64,000 bases of DNA from an uncultured Eubacteriales bacterium (GTDB taxonomy: Bacteria > Bacillota > Clostridia > Oscillospirales > Acutalibacteraceae). Below the pieces are notes generated by a model. That model was not told where the DNA came from, did not search any database, and was given only the letters and a program-made list of their open reading frames with translations. Position 1 is the stretch's first letter; each line of letters begins with the position of its first letter. The stretch covers positions 1 through 64,000 of the forward strand of contig CAKSST010000006.1 of assembly GCA_934489895.1 (NCBI GenBank). Direction: 5' to 3'. The position numbers and the translations under genes were made by a program. Below are positions 33,477 to 42,626 of the stretch, piece by piece.

Positions 33477-34817
33477 TTATTTTGTTGCTTGTCTTAACAT
33501 TACCTCGTATGTATATTGCACATTCCTGTCTAACTCTTGTAAAATCCGCTTTTTCCTGAAGTCAGAGCATTGCTTTGTGTTACATCTTTTTAATATAAAG
33601 CACTCGGGATAGTAAGCACAGGTTTTGCAAATATCTAAACGCTCAGCGTAATCAGTCCACAGCTGACGGGGCTCATCATTAAATATAGTACCGTAAAAAT
33701 ATTTATCAGGATAATGCTCACAGTTACCCAATTCTCCGCACGGTAATATTTGCACAGCATGGTATGAATCTGCCGAGCATCTGCCTGTGCGGATTTTTCT
33801 TGGTAAAAATTTTCGCCTTATCATTTTTACATCTTCTTGATACTTTACCAACTTAAAGAACTTACTTTGAAGCTCTTCACGCTCTTTATCGTTACGTTTT
33901 GTAGGAACAAAGCCGACATCTTCATAAATAATATTTGTGTTGATTTCGATATATCTTGAAGGTCCAAAGCGCTCAACAAGCAAATCGGTCAATGCATATA
34001 ACTCTTTTTCATTATATAAATCCATATTCATTCTTACGGATACAAATATCTCATTTTTAATTAACAGGCCAATATTGTTAATTACTTTTTCAAAAGGGTT
34101 TCCAACCGGATTGACATAATTTTTTACACGGTTATACGTATCTCCCATACCATCAAGAGTAATTTGAACATATTTTACATTCCACCTGTTTTTGGCTTTT
34201 TTAATCAATTCTTTATCGAGCAAATATCCGTTAGTAACTATAACCGATCTAAAACTTGTACTATGAGCATTAACTTTGTCACAAATTAAGTCGATTACCT
34301 TTGTATTACACAAGGGTTCTCCGCCAAACCAATGGAGAGTAATTTCTCTTTCAATTCTATTTTTAATAATATAGTCTGCAACTTTTTCAGCAGTTTCTAA
34401 AGTCATTGTTTTAGGCTTTGTACCCGCCTCAAAGCAATAAAAGCATCTTGCATTACAAGCAGTAGTTGTAAAAATATTATAAAACCAAATACCAAGCTTT
34501 GACTCAATACTTTTAGCAATCTTGGCAATTTGGTCACATAGCTTAAACTCATTAAAATCCGTGGGAACTAAAAACCATTTTTTAATTAATTCACAAATAA
34601 ATTCGCTTTTTAAATCGTAATTTCCGGCTTTAAGTATTTCATTTTCTTCATCATCTAACGCAATTAATTCTTTTGTTAAAGTGTTGTATATCAAATAAGT
34701 GTTATCGTTTTTAGTTATATGTGAAAAAGCTATTAAACGATACTCTTTATCGTATTTAATAGCTTGTTTTCCTACTACATCATCCATAATCACATTATGG
34801 GAAAGTATTGTTTTCAT
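33477..34817 (-). CDS. Radical SAM/SPASM peptide maturase
   Basis: 446-residue enzyme. The N-terminal 100 residues resemble a PqqD-like/leader-binding segment (LIYNTLTKELIALDDEENEIL). The radical SAM cluster motif CNARCFYC uses C121, C125 and C128, and GGEP lies at 165-168. The SPASM region has Cys at 347, 360, 366, 397, 400, 406, 412 and 417, enough for two auxiliary [4Fe-4S] clusters. This is the architecture of sactipeptide and ranthipeptide thioether synthases. The precursor gene lies 91 bases upstream with a stem-loop between. AGGTG precedes ATG 34817. Confidence 0.93.
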   Translation of the reverse strand: MKTILSHNVIMDDVVGKQAIKYDKEYRLIAFSHITKNDNTYLIYNTLTKELIALDDEENEILKAGNYDLKSEFICELIKKWFLVPTDFNEFKLCDQIAKIAKSIESKLGIWFYNIFTTTACNARCFYCFEAGTKPKTMTLETAEKVADYIIKNRIEREITLHWFGGEPLCNTKVIDLICDKVNAHSTSFRSVIVTNGYLLDKELIKKAKNRWNVKYVQITLDGMGDTYNRVKNYVNPVGNPFEKVINNIGLLIKNEIFVSVRMNMDLYNEKELYALTDLLVERFGPSRYIEINTNIIYEDVGFVPTKRNDKEREELQSKFFKLVKYQEDVKMIRRKFLPRKIRTGRCSADSYHAVQILPCGELGNCEHYPDKYFYGTIFNDEPRQLWTDYAERLDICKTCAYYPECFILKRCNTKQCSDFRKKRILQELDRNVQYTYEVMLRQATK

Positions 34818-34850
34818 TTCTACACCTATTTTCTTGTCTTTTGATGGTAT

Positions 34851-34892
34851 ATAATTAAAGAAGTGACCGTAACAGCCACTTCTTTAATTATA
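34851..34892 (-). terminator. Stem-loop between precursor and radical SAM genes
   Basis: Perfect 15-base arms (34851-34865 and 34878-34892) enclosing 12 bases; the minus-strand 3' arm ends CTTCTTTAATTATATACC. It is probably a partial terminator or RNA-stabilising hairpin that lets the peptide gene be expressed above the enzyme genes. Confidence 0.75.
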
Positions 34893-34908
34893 GTTTGACG
34901 AAATGTGA

Positions 34909-35031
34909 TTAGCAGTTATCGTCGCCTTCGCAACATGTCTCTGAACCAGCTGAATCTTCAATACAGGTGTTACCACTTGCAGTAATGATATCATTAGCGT
35001 CTACTATAAACATTTCGAAAAATGCTTTCAT
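34909..35031 (-). CDS. Putative RiPP precursor peptide (40 residues)
   Basis: Short gene with an AGAGGAAA ribosome site, encoding a 40-residue peptide. The N-terminal half is MKAFFEMFIVDANDIITAS, containing the DIITAS motif seen at the leader/core boundary of many clostridial peptide precursors. The C-terminal half (residues 20-40) is rich in Gly, Ser, Thr and acidic residues, with Cys at 23, 33, 34 and the C-terminal residue 40. It is followed by a stem-loop and then the radical SAM/SPASM enzyme, HPrK-like kinase, PqqD domain and S24/S26 peptidase. This order makes it the natural substrate. Likely products are Cys thioether links, possibly with Ser phosphorylation; both are inference. Confidence 0.85.
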   Translation of the reverse strand: MKAFFEMFIVDANDIITASGNTCIEDSAGSETCCEGDDNC

Positions 35032-35085
35032 TTGTTTTCCTCTTTTCTATATTTTGATATCGATATCGAAAGTTGCAATAAGCAA

Positions 35086-36732
35086 CTATTTGGCATTATT
35101 TGCAAAATATGCTCTAGCTGCGTCAGAGTAGTTCATCATTGCCTGATACATTGCCAACTCGTTACCAACGAATGTACCCTTTGTAATACCTGCAGAAATG
35201 AGTTGCTCAAAGCTTGCACTGAACTGGTTGCTTACATCAATCTGGTCCTCAGGATCATAAATTTTAAATGTTATAACCTGACGGAAGTCATAAGCAGGGC
35301 ATCCTGCAAAATAGAACTCCCAACGGCCTGCATTTAATGACTGGCTATCCTGTGTATAGGTGTTATCTCCTTCGCCTACAATAACTTCATTGTAATATTT
35401 TTCGGTCATTTGAGTACCTTTTGCAGAAGTCCAATTTGCTTCAATAACAAAGTCATTCTTTGCAGGCTGAGCAGTATATCTGTCTGATCTTACGCGCAAG
35501 CGAACCTCTGTCCTTGAATCCATAAACAATGAATATGCAGATAAGATTTGGAGACAGTCATTACCGATTTCTGTATTTGTTGAATATGTACCTTCAATTG
35601 TAGGTGCTGTTTCTGTAATTAATGAAGCGAACTCAGCAGCAAGATTTGCATCAGCAAGGTTTTCTGTATTGTAACCTTTGAATGTCTGCATTCTTGCACC
35701 GTATCTCAACATATTAACTACCAATGTTTTCTCTTCGGTTGTAACAGAAGGAAGAATCTGATCGGCATATGAGCGAACACTGAAACTTAATGACTCACCG
35801 CTGTACCAAACGCCGTCAATCTCAACGAAAACATTTGTAGTAATTTCCTCTGTTAATTGCATTGCTTTAACAGCATATGCCCATGTTCTACATGCACGGT
35901 TCTGTGCTGTTTTAGTGGTATCATATCCTTCGTCATAGCTCTGATATGTAATTTTTTCTGAAGCGTCAGGGAGTATGTGTTCAAAGCGAATGAAAGCCTG
36001 AGTGTATGTTCCCTTTTCTTCCATTCTGTCTTTTCTTGCATTAAATTCAAGAGAAATTGCAGACTCATAAAGAGCGTTTGCGTTCATAGCCTTTGTTCTG
36101 CCGTAATACTGAACGTCTTTTATTAGAGTTTCACCGCATTTTGAGCAGGTAAGTTTAACAGAACCGGCCTTTGTTGTTACCTGATCAGATGCAGATGTTC
36201 CGGTACCTTCAGCAGGTGTTGCACTAACCACTACCCAATCATGCTCACATTGAGGAGAAGAAATTGCTACAGAACCGTCAACAGTTGATACAACAACATC
36301 AGTCTCGTCAATATCAGAAGCTGTTGCATCAGAAACGGTGATAGCAATTGCTTCATTAGCTTTTGCAGGAACTGTAACGTTAAGTGTTACAACCGTAACT
36401 GTGCCCGTAACATTCTCATTACCTGCTGCTGTAACAGAAAAGGTATAAGTGTTATCGTAAGCGTCTGTGTAAACCTCTGTAAAACCTGTACCGACTGTAG
36501 CACTGTTAACAGTAAGTACATTATCAGCGGTTACAGTAAAGATTGCAGCTGCAAGACCTGTTGTTTCAATAGTAATGGGAACATCAACAGTTCCGCCTGC
36601 TTCAACAGTCACATCAGCTGCAGTAATGGTTGCAGTATTGCCGGCAGCGCTAACGGTAAAGCCAGTTACCGTTGCTGAGAACAAAAGCAACACTGAAAGT
36701 AATAATGCAGTTGTTTTCTTTAAGTACTTCAC
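35086..36732 (-). CDS. Secreted cohesin-like domain protein
   Basis: 548-residue exported protein. It has a signal peptide (KTTALLLSVLLLFSATVTGF then TVSAAG), then a cohesin-like beta domain of about 130 residues (ADVTVEAGGTVDVPITIETT). A CEHDW...CSKCGE segment follows that looks like a zinc-ribbon-style surface module, then a long region with no domain I recognise. GTG 36732 is preferred because GGGGAAAG lies upstream; a TTG eight codons earlier would swallow that site. It shares strand and a 54-base gap with the RiPP precursor, so the transcript from 36822 may include both. Confidence 0.8.
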   Translation of the reverse strand: MKYLKKTTALLLSVLLLFSATVTGFTVSAAGNTATITAADVTVEAGGTVDVPITIETTGLAAAIFTVTADNVLTVNSATVGTGFTEVYTDAYDNTYTFSVTAAGNENVTGTVTVVTLNVTVPAKANEAIAITVSDATASDIDETDVVVSTVDGSVAISSPQCEHDWVVVSATPAEGTGTSASDQVTTKAGSVKLTCSKCGETLIKDVQYYGRTKAMNANALYESAISLEFNARKDRMEEKGTYTQAFIRFEHILPDASEKITYQSYDEGYDTTKTAQNRACRTWAYAVKAMQLTEEITTNVFVEIDGVWYSGESLSFSVRSYADQILPSVTTEEKTLVVNMLRYGARMQTFKGYNTENLADANLAAEFASLITETAPTIEGTYSTNTEIGNDCLQILSAYSLFMDSRTEVRLRVRSDRYTAQPAKNDFVIEANWTSAKGTQMTEKYYNEVIVGEGDNTYTQDSQSLNAGRWEFYFAGCPAYDFRQVITFKIYDPEDQIDVSNQFSASFEQLISAGITKGTFVGNELAMYQAMMNYSDAARAYFANNAK

Positions 36733-36821
36733 GACTCTTTCCCCTTTGTTTAACAAATTTTTTCATTAAAAAGTCTGGGTATGCAGTAGATAATATGATG
36801 CCACTTTTATACATCAACTAT

Positions 36822-36850
36822 ATAATACTCTTTTTGTTTTAAAAAGTCAA
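36822..36850 (-). promoter_or_regulatory. Promoter of the secreted protein / RiPP operon
   Basis: TTGACT (36845-36850), 17 bases, TATTAT (36822-36827) on the minus strand, about 90 bases before the GTG start. Confidence 0.78.
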
Positions 36851-36857
36851 TCATTTT

Positions 36858-37472
36858 TTATTGACTTTTTTGTTTATTTTTACGAATTTTATTAAAAACA
36901 CAGATGATAATTACAACAAAAAGCACTAATACTGCTACTTTGGAGTACTTTTTAAATATGCTTACAATAGCTTCCCAATTATTCCCTGCAGCAGCTCCAA
37001 GACATACCAGAACGGCATTCCAAATAACCGTACCTATAACTGTATATATCATAAATAATGTAAAGTCCATTTTCGCCATACCCGCAGGTATTGATATAAG
37101 GCTGCGCACTATGGGTACAAAGCGGCACAAAAGCACAGCGGTTGAACCGCGTTTTGTAAACCACACCTGCGCCTTTTGGATATTTTCACGCTTTAAATGC
37201 AGAAATCTGCCGTATTTATCAACCAGCATCCCTAATCTGTCAGCATTAAGCAGTCTGCCAAGCAGATAAAGTATTATTGCGCCCGCAACCGAGCCTATAG
37301 TAGAATAAACAATAACAGCAATAATATTAAGCTCACTCTGGATAGTCATAAATCCACCAAATGTTAGAATAACCTCTGACGGTATCGGCGGAAAAAGATT
37401 TTCCACCATAATCAGCAAGGATATGCCGAAATATCCGAATCGGTTCATCATATCAATGACAAGCTGTTGCAT
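36858..37472 (-). CDS. DedA-family membrane protein
   Basis: 204-residue integral membrane protein. Family hallmarks: the re-entrant ENLFPPIPSEVILTFGGF near the N-terminus, LYLLGRLLNADRLGMLVDKYG, and the conserved RFVPIVRSLISIPAGMAKM containing the paired arginines. DedA proteins are proposed lipid carriers (for example undecaprenyl phosphate flippases) or proton-dependent transporters. A C-terminal helix ends in a Lys/Arg-rich tail. It appears monocistronic; the ribosome site is GGGG near the start. Confidence 0.92.
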   Translation of the reverse strand: MQQLVIDMMNRFGYFGISLLIMVENLFPPIPSEVILTFGGFMTIQSELNIIAVIVYSTIGSVAGAIILYLLGRLLNADRLGMLVDKYGRFLHLKRENIQKAQVWFTKRGSTAVLLCRFVPIVRSLISIPAGMAKMDFTLFMIYTVIGTVIWNAVLVCLGAAAGNNWEAIVSIFKKYSKVAVLVLFVVIIICVFNKIRKNKQKSQ

Positions 37473-37499
37473 AAAAAAGGTACCCCTTTTTTAATCAAA

Positions 37500-37640
37500 A
37501 AGTGAAAAGGTAATGTGTGCGCACAGCGCACGGATTGTACATTTACGGGCGAGCATTGCTCGCCCGTTACATTATATATATTATTTTTTTGTTTTGCTTA
37601 TGCAAAACACATTAATTCTGCATTCATCATTCTGCATTTA
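37500..37640. repeat. REP unit adjoining purL
   Basis: Hairpin 1 GTGCGC-aca-GCGCAC, GGATTGTACA, hairpin 2 ACGGGCGAGC-att-GCTCGCCCGT, TTACATTA, hairpin 3 TTTTGC-ttat-GCAAAA, then a 27-base tail diverged from that at 32707. The tail's final TTA (37638-37640) is the purL stop on the minus strand, as at the HPr-kinase-like gene. Confidence 0.85.
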
Positions 37641-40600
37641 TTTGAAATATTTAACTGCCGCTTCAAACATTCTGATCTCGTAATTACCCGGCACATTTTT
37701 GTAAAGACCGTTGCCAACACGCTCACTGTGTCCCATTTTACCAAACACTCTGCCATCAGGTGATGTAATACCCTCAATGGCATACATTGAACCGTTGGGA
37801 TTAAAGTGTACATCAGCAGTAGCGTTGCCGTCAAGGTCGACATACTGGGTTGCAATCTGACCGTTTTGGGCAAGCTGCTGTATCAGCTCATCACTTGCAA
37901 AGAAACGACCCTCACCGTGAGAGACGGGCACGCTTACAATATCGCCTACATTCATTAAATGCAGCCAGGGCGATTTATTGGAAGCAATGCGTGTGCGCAC
38001 TATGCGTGACTGGTGACGCGCAATAGTATTAAAAGTAAGGGTAGGACAGTTTTCATCGGTATCAATAATTTTGCCGTAAGGTACAAGGCCAAGCTTTATA
38101 AGCGCCTGGAATCCGTTACAAATACCGCACATAAGGCCATCACGTTTTTCAAGCAGATTTGTAACCTCTTCTTTAACCGCTGCGTTGCGGAAGAAAGCTG
38201 TTATAAACTTACCGCTGCCGTCAGGCTCATCTCCGCCTGAGAAGCCGCCGGGAATAAATACCATTTGCGCCTGCTTTAACTCATTTGCAAACTTATCAAC
38301 CGATGCGGCTATACCGGTTGGGGACAGATTGTTTATAACCATAATTTCAGGCTCAGCGCCTGCGTCACGTACTGCCTTGGCACTGTCAAACTCACAGTTA
38401 GTACCGGGGAATACGGGAATAAGCACCTTAGGTTTTGCTGTTTTGACCGCGGGTGCCGTATAGCAATCTGCTTTAAAGCTGAAATTTTTAACCTTTACAT
38501 CGGCATCTTTAATATTACAGTTGTAAACGCTCTCAAGTTTACTCTCGTATGCGCAAAGCACATCGTTATACAAAACACTTTCGTCGCCGTAAGTAAAGCA
38601 AGGCTCATTTGTAACCGTACCTATTATATTGCCAACGCTTGGATTATCGGTTACTTCAAGCAGGAAGCTGCCATATCCGTAGCCGAAAATATTGCCAAGA
38701 GCAATGTTTTCACTAAAAGCAAAGCCAAGCCCGTTACCGAAAGCCATCTTCATAACAGCCTCGCCAATGCCGCCAAGGCCCAATGTGTAGCAGGCGACCG
38801 CTTTGCCGGAGCGTTGTAATTCGGTCACCTTAGCAAACACATCAAGCAGAGACTGTGCAACGGGCAAACCGTTTTTATCAATTTCAGGTGCAAGCAATAC
38901 AACTTTATTACCTGCACTCTTAAATTCAGGTGTTACAATGTTTTCAGTTTTTTCGGTGGTGACGGCAAAAGAAACCAATGTGGGCGGAACATCCAAATTT
39001 TCAAACGAGCCGCTCATTGAGTCCTTGCCGCCGATGGCACCAATGCCTAAATCCATCTGTGCTTTAAAGGCACCAAGCAATGCAGCAAGGGGTTTGCCCC
39101 AACGCTTTGCATCTGTGCCGGGCTTTTCAAAGTATTCCTGGAATGTAAGATATACATCCTCAAAAGCTGCACCCGAGGCAATAAGTTTTGACACCGATTC
39201 CGCTACAGCCAGGTATGCGCCGTGGTAAGGGCTTTGCTCTGTAATAAAAGGGTTATAGCCCCAAGCCATTAATGAGCAATCGTTGGTGTGCTGTTTTTCA
39301 ACGCTTATTTTATGCACCATTGCCTGAATGGGAGTTAACTGATTTTTACCGCCAAAGGGCATCAGTACTGTACCTGCGCCAATAGTGGAGTCAAAGCGCT
39401 CACTAAGGCCGCGCTTTGAGCAGGTGTTAAGGTCGCAAGCAATCTTTAGCATATTATCAGCAAAACCGCCTGTAATTTCCTTGTCCTTTAAAGCAGGTTT
39501 TGCGGGTGCGATTGAAATATGCTTATCTGCACCGTTTGAATTCAAGAACTCACGGCTGATGTCAACAATTTTTTGGCCGTTCCAGTTCATAACCAGACGA
39601 GGCTCGGCAGTGACTTCTGCGACGGGACAAGCCTGCAAGTTTTCTTCGTTTGCAAGCGCTAAGAAAGCATCAATATTATGCTTTTCGATAACAACCGCCA
39701 TACGCTCCTGCGATTCTGATATAGCGAGCTCGGTTCCGTCAAGTCCTTCATATTTTTTAGGCACAGCGTTTAGGTCAATAACAAGACCATCAGCCAGCTC
39801 ACCAATAGCAACAGACACGCCGCCTGCGCCAAAGTCATTGCAGCGCTTTATCATACGGCAAGCGGTTTTATTGCGGAAAAGTCTTTGCAGTTTGCGCTCT
39901 TCGGGAGCGTTACCCTTTTGCACCTCTGCACCGCAGGTTTCAACCGACTGCGCATTATGTGCTTTAGAAGAGCCTGTTGCACCACCTATACCGTCACGTC
40001 CTGTACTGCCGCCCAGAAGTATAACAACATCGCCGGGCGCGGGTACCTCACGGCGCACATTCTCAGCAGGAGCAGCTGCAATTACCGCGCCGATTTCCAT
40101 ATGCTTTGCGGCGTAACCGGGGTGATAGATTTCGTCAACAATGCCTGTTGCAAGACCAATCTGGTTGCCGTAGGAAGAATAACCTGCGGCGGCAGTTGTA
40201 ACGAGTTTGCGCTGGGGCAGCTTGCCGGGAATGGTATCAGCCACAGGAATTGTCGGGTCTGCTGCGCCGGTAACACGCATTGCGCCGTAAACATAGGAAC
40301 GGCCTGAAAGCGGGTCGCGTATAGCACCGCCTATGCAGGTTGCCGCACCGCCGAAAGGCTCAATCTCGGTGGGGTGGTTATGAGTTTCATTTTTAAAGAG
40401 CAGCAGCCAGGGCTCAGTTTTGCCGTCAACCTCAACGTCAATTTTAACTGTGCAGGCGTTAATCTCCTCTGATTCGTCAAGCTTATCCAGCCTGCCCTGT
40501 TTTTTCAGCGCCTTAACCGCAATGGTTGCAATATCCATAAGGCAAACGGGCTTTGTTCTGCCCAAAGCTTTTCTGGTGGCAAGATATTCATTATATGTAT

Positions 40601-41327
40601 CCTGCAACAATGCGTCCTCAAACTTAACACTGTCAATAACCGTCAGGAATGTCGTATGACGGCAATGGTCTGACCAGTATGTATCTATCATACGGATTTC
40701 GGTAATAGTTGGATTGCGCTGCTCACTTTTAAAATATTCTTGACAAAAAGCAATATCGTCAGCATCCATTGCAAGGCCGTAGTCTTTAACAAACTTTTCA
40801 AGTCCTGCTCTGCCAAGCTCTAAAAAGCCGTCAAGTGTTTTAACGGTTGTAGGAATATCATACTTGGTTTGAAGCGTATCTGGCTTTTCCATTGCTGCCT
40901 CGCGCGCTTCAACAGGGTTAATAACATATTTTTTAATCTCTGCAAACTGGGCATCGCTCACATTTCCGTACAAAGCATAAACCTTTGCTGAACGGACTGT
41001 GGGGCGTTCACCTTTTGAGATTATCTGGATACACTGTGCGGCAGAATCAGCACGCTGGTCAAACTGACCTGGCAGATACTCAACTGCAAAAGCAACGGCG
41101 TCACCAAAGTTAACCTCTGTGGCGGCATCATCAAGCTGAGGCTCTGAAAAAACGGTTTTAACCGCGTAATCAAACAGTTCAGACGTAATGTTTTCCGCAT
41201 CGTAGCGGTTTATTACGCGCACACCGGTCACACTTTTTATACCAAGCAGGCTGTTAATATCAGAAAGCAACGTTTTTGCTTCCTGCGCCTGTTCTTTTTT
41301 CTTTTCAACAAATATACGGTAAACCAC
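37638..41327 (-). CDS. purL: Phosphoribosylformylglycinamidine synthase (single-chain)
   Basis: ATP- and glutamine-dependent conversion of FGAR to FGAM. The 1229-residue protein is the large one-polypeptide form, so separate PurQ and PurS are not needed. It has an N-terminal PurS-like domain, DTYWSDHCRHTTF, FKNETHNHPTEIEPFGGAATC, a second synthase half (GIGAIGGKDSMSGSF) and a C-terminal glutaminase. The glutaminase motifs are LIPVFPGTNCEFDSA, the Cys elbow GICNGFQALIKLG and SHGEGRF. Last gene of the purine operon, three bases after purD. Confidence 0.97.
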   Translation of the reverse strand: MVYRIFVEKKKEQAQEAKTLLSDINSLLGIKSVTGVRVINRYDAENITSELFDYAVKTVFSEPQLDDAATEVNFGDAVAFAVEYLPGQFDQRADSAAQCIQIISKGERPTVRSAKVYALYGNVSDAQFAEIKKYVINPVEAREAAMEKPDTLQTKYDIPTTVKTLDGFLELGRAGLEKFVKDYGLAMDADDIAFCQEYFKSEQRNPTITEIRMIDTYWSDHCRHTTFLTVIDSVKFEDALLQDTYNEYLATRKALGRTKPVCLMDIATIAVKALKKQGRLDKLDESEEINACTVKIDVEVDGKTEPWLLLFKNETHNHPTEIEPFGGAATCIGGAIRDPLSGRSYVYGAMRVTGAADPTIPVADTIPGKLPQRKLVTTAAAGYSSYGNQIGLATGIVDEIYHPGYAAKHMEIGAVIAAAPAENVRREVPAPGDVVILLGGSTGRDGIGGATGSSKAHNAQSVETCGAEVQKGNAPEERKLQRLFRNKTACRMIKRCNDFGAGGVSVAIGELADGLVIDLNAVPKKYEGLDGTELAISESQERMAVVIEKHNIDAFLALANEENLQACPVAEVTAEPRLVMNWNGQKIVDISREFLNSNGADKHISIAPAKPALKDKEITGGFADNMLKIACDLNTCSKRGLSERFDSTIGAGTVLMPFGGKNQLTPIQAMVHKISVEKQHTNDCSLMAWGYNPFITEQSPYHGAYLAVAESVSKLIASGAAFEDVYLTFQEYFEKPGTDAKRWGKPLAALLGAFKAQMDLGIGAIGGKDSMSGSFENLDVPPTLVSFAVTTEKTENIVTPEFKSAGNKVVLLAPEIDKNGLPVAQSLLDVFAKVTELQRSGKAVACYTLGLGGIGEAVMKMAFGNGLGFAFSENIALGNIFGYGYGSFLLEVTDNPSVGNIIGTVTNEPCFTYGDESVLYNDVLCAYESKLESVYNCNIKDADVKVKNFSFKADCYTAPAVKTAKPKVLIPVFPGTNCEFDSAKAVRDAGAEPEIMVINNLSPTGIAASVDKFANELKQAQMVFIPGGFSGGDEPDGSGKFITAFFRNAAVKEEVTNLLEKRDGLMCGICNGFQALIKLGLVPYGKIIDTDENCPTLTFNTIARHQSRIVRTRIASNKSPWLHLMNVGDIVSVPVSHGEGRFFASDELIQQLAQNGQIATQYVDLDGNATADVHFNPNGSMYAIEGITSPDGRVFGKMGHSERVGNGLYKNVPGNYEIRMFEAAVKYFK

Positions 41328-41330
41328 TGA

Positions 41331-42599
41331 TTATACCTCCATAGCTTTCAGGGCTTTTGCGCCTATATCCTTACGGTAGCAGGCATTGTCAAACTTAACG
41401 GTTTTAACTTTTTTATAAGCCGCATCCAATGCTTCCTTTAAAGTATCTGCTGTTGCAGTAACACCGAGCACGCGTCCGCCCGAGGTTACAAGGTTGCCGT
41501 CTTTTAATGCAGCACCTGCAACATAAACAGAGTCTTCGATGCTTTCGGGAATATCAATTTTATAGCCTTTTTCATATTTTTCGGGATAACCCTTTGATGC
41601 CATTATTACGCATGCGGCGCTCTTATTTACAAACTTAACCTCGCAGGTATCAAGGGTTTCATTTGTAACTGCCTGCATAATTTCAAGTAAATCACTCTCA
41701 AGCAGGGGCAAGACAACCTGTGTTTCGGGGTCACCAAAGCGGCAATTATACTCAATAACCTTGGGGCCATTCGGTGTTAACATCAAGCCGAAGTAAAGGC
41801 ATCCCTTAAATGTGCGTCCCTCAGCGTTCATCGCATTAACGGTTGGCAAAAAGATTGTTTCCATACATTCCTTTGCAACCGAGTCGGTGTAATACGGGTT
41901 AGGGGCAACTGTGCCCATACCGCCCGTATTAAGTCCTGTATCACCTTCTCCTATACGTTTATGATCCATTGAAGAAACCATTGGCTTAATGGTTTTACCG
42001 TCAGTAAATGCAAGCACAGAAACCTCAGGACCTGTTAAGAAATCTTCAATAACAATTTGGTCGCCGCTTTTACCAAACTGCTTATCCTCCATGATAGATT
42101 TAACAGCCGCTTTAGCTTCATCGCGGGTATTGGCAATAATAACGCCCTTACCTAATGCCAAACCGTCAGCCTTAACTACGATGGGAATAGGTGCGGTTTC
42201 AAGATAGCGTAGCGCATCGTTTGTGTTTCTGAATACCTCATAGCTTGCAGTGGGTATATTGTACTTTTTCATTAAGTTTTTAGAAAAAACCTTGCTGCCC
42301 TCAATTATTGCAGCAGCAGCATTTGGTCCAAAGCAAGCAATGCCTTTTTCATTCAAAGCATCCACACAGCCTAAAACCAACGGGTCGTCAGGTGCTACAA
42401 CAGCATAATCAATTTTATTCTCTACAGCAAAGCTAACAATTCCCTCAATGTCGGTAGCCTTTATATCTACACAAACGGCATCCTTTGCAATACCGCCGTT
42501 ACCGGGCAAAGCAAAAATTTCAGTTACATTTTTGTTTTCTTTAAGCTTTTTTATAATGGTATGCTCGCGTCCGCCGCCACCTACTACCAACAGTTTCAT
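41331..42599 (-). CDS. purD: Phosphoribosylamine--glycine ligase
   Basis: ATP-grasp ligase forming GAR from phosphoribosylamine and glycine. 422 residues; N-terminal VVGGGGREHTII, ATP-grasp segments VVKADGLALGKGVI and FKGCLYFGLMLTPNGPKVIEYN, and RFGDPETQVVLPLL are characteristic. The start overlaps a strong AAGGAAAAAG region. Ninth-step order: between purH (27-base gap) and purL. Confidence 0.97.
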   Translation of the reverse strand: MKLLVVGGGGREHTIIKKLKENKNVTEIFALPGNGGIAKDAVCVDIKATDIEGIVSFAVENKIDYAVVAPDDPLVLGCVDALNEKGIACFGPNAAAAIIEGSKVFSKNLMKKYNIPTASYEVFRNTNDALRYLETAPIPIVVKADGLALGKGVIIANTRDEAKAAVKSIMEDKQFGKSGDQIVIEDFLTGPEVSVLAFTDGKTIKPMVSSMDHKRIGEGDTGLNTGGMGTVAPNPYYTDSVAKECMETIFLPTVNAMNAEGRTFKGCLYFGLMLTPNGPKVIEYNCRFGDPETQVVLPLLESDLLEIMQAVTNETLDTCEVKFVNKSAACVIMASKGYPEKYEKGYKIDIPESIEDSVYVAGAALKDGNLVTSGGRVLGVTATADTLKEALDAAYKKVKTVKFDNACYRKDIGAKALKAMEV

Positions 42600-42626
42600 A
42601 TCAGTTCTTTTTCCTTTCAGATGTTA

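Noticed and set aside
35086..36732. Calling the secreted protein a cellulosome scaffoldin
   Set aside because: Only one cohesin-like domain and no dockerin or carbohydrate-binding module can be recognised.
31907..37640. CRISPR array from the recurring GGGCGAGC palindromes
   Set aside because: The copies are isolated, not evenly spaced with spacers, and no cas genes are present; they are REP-type units next to a RAYT.
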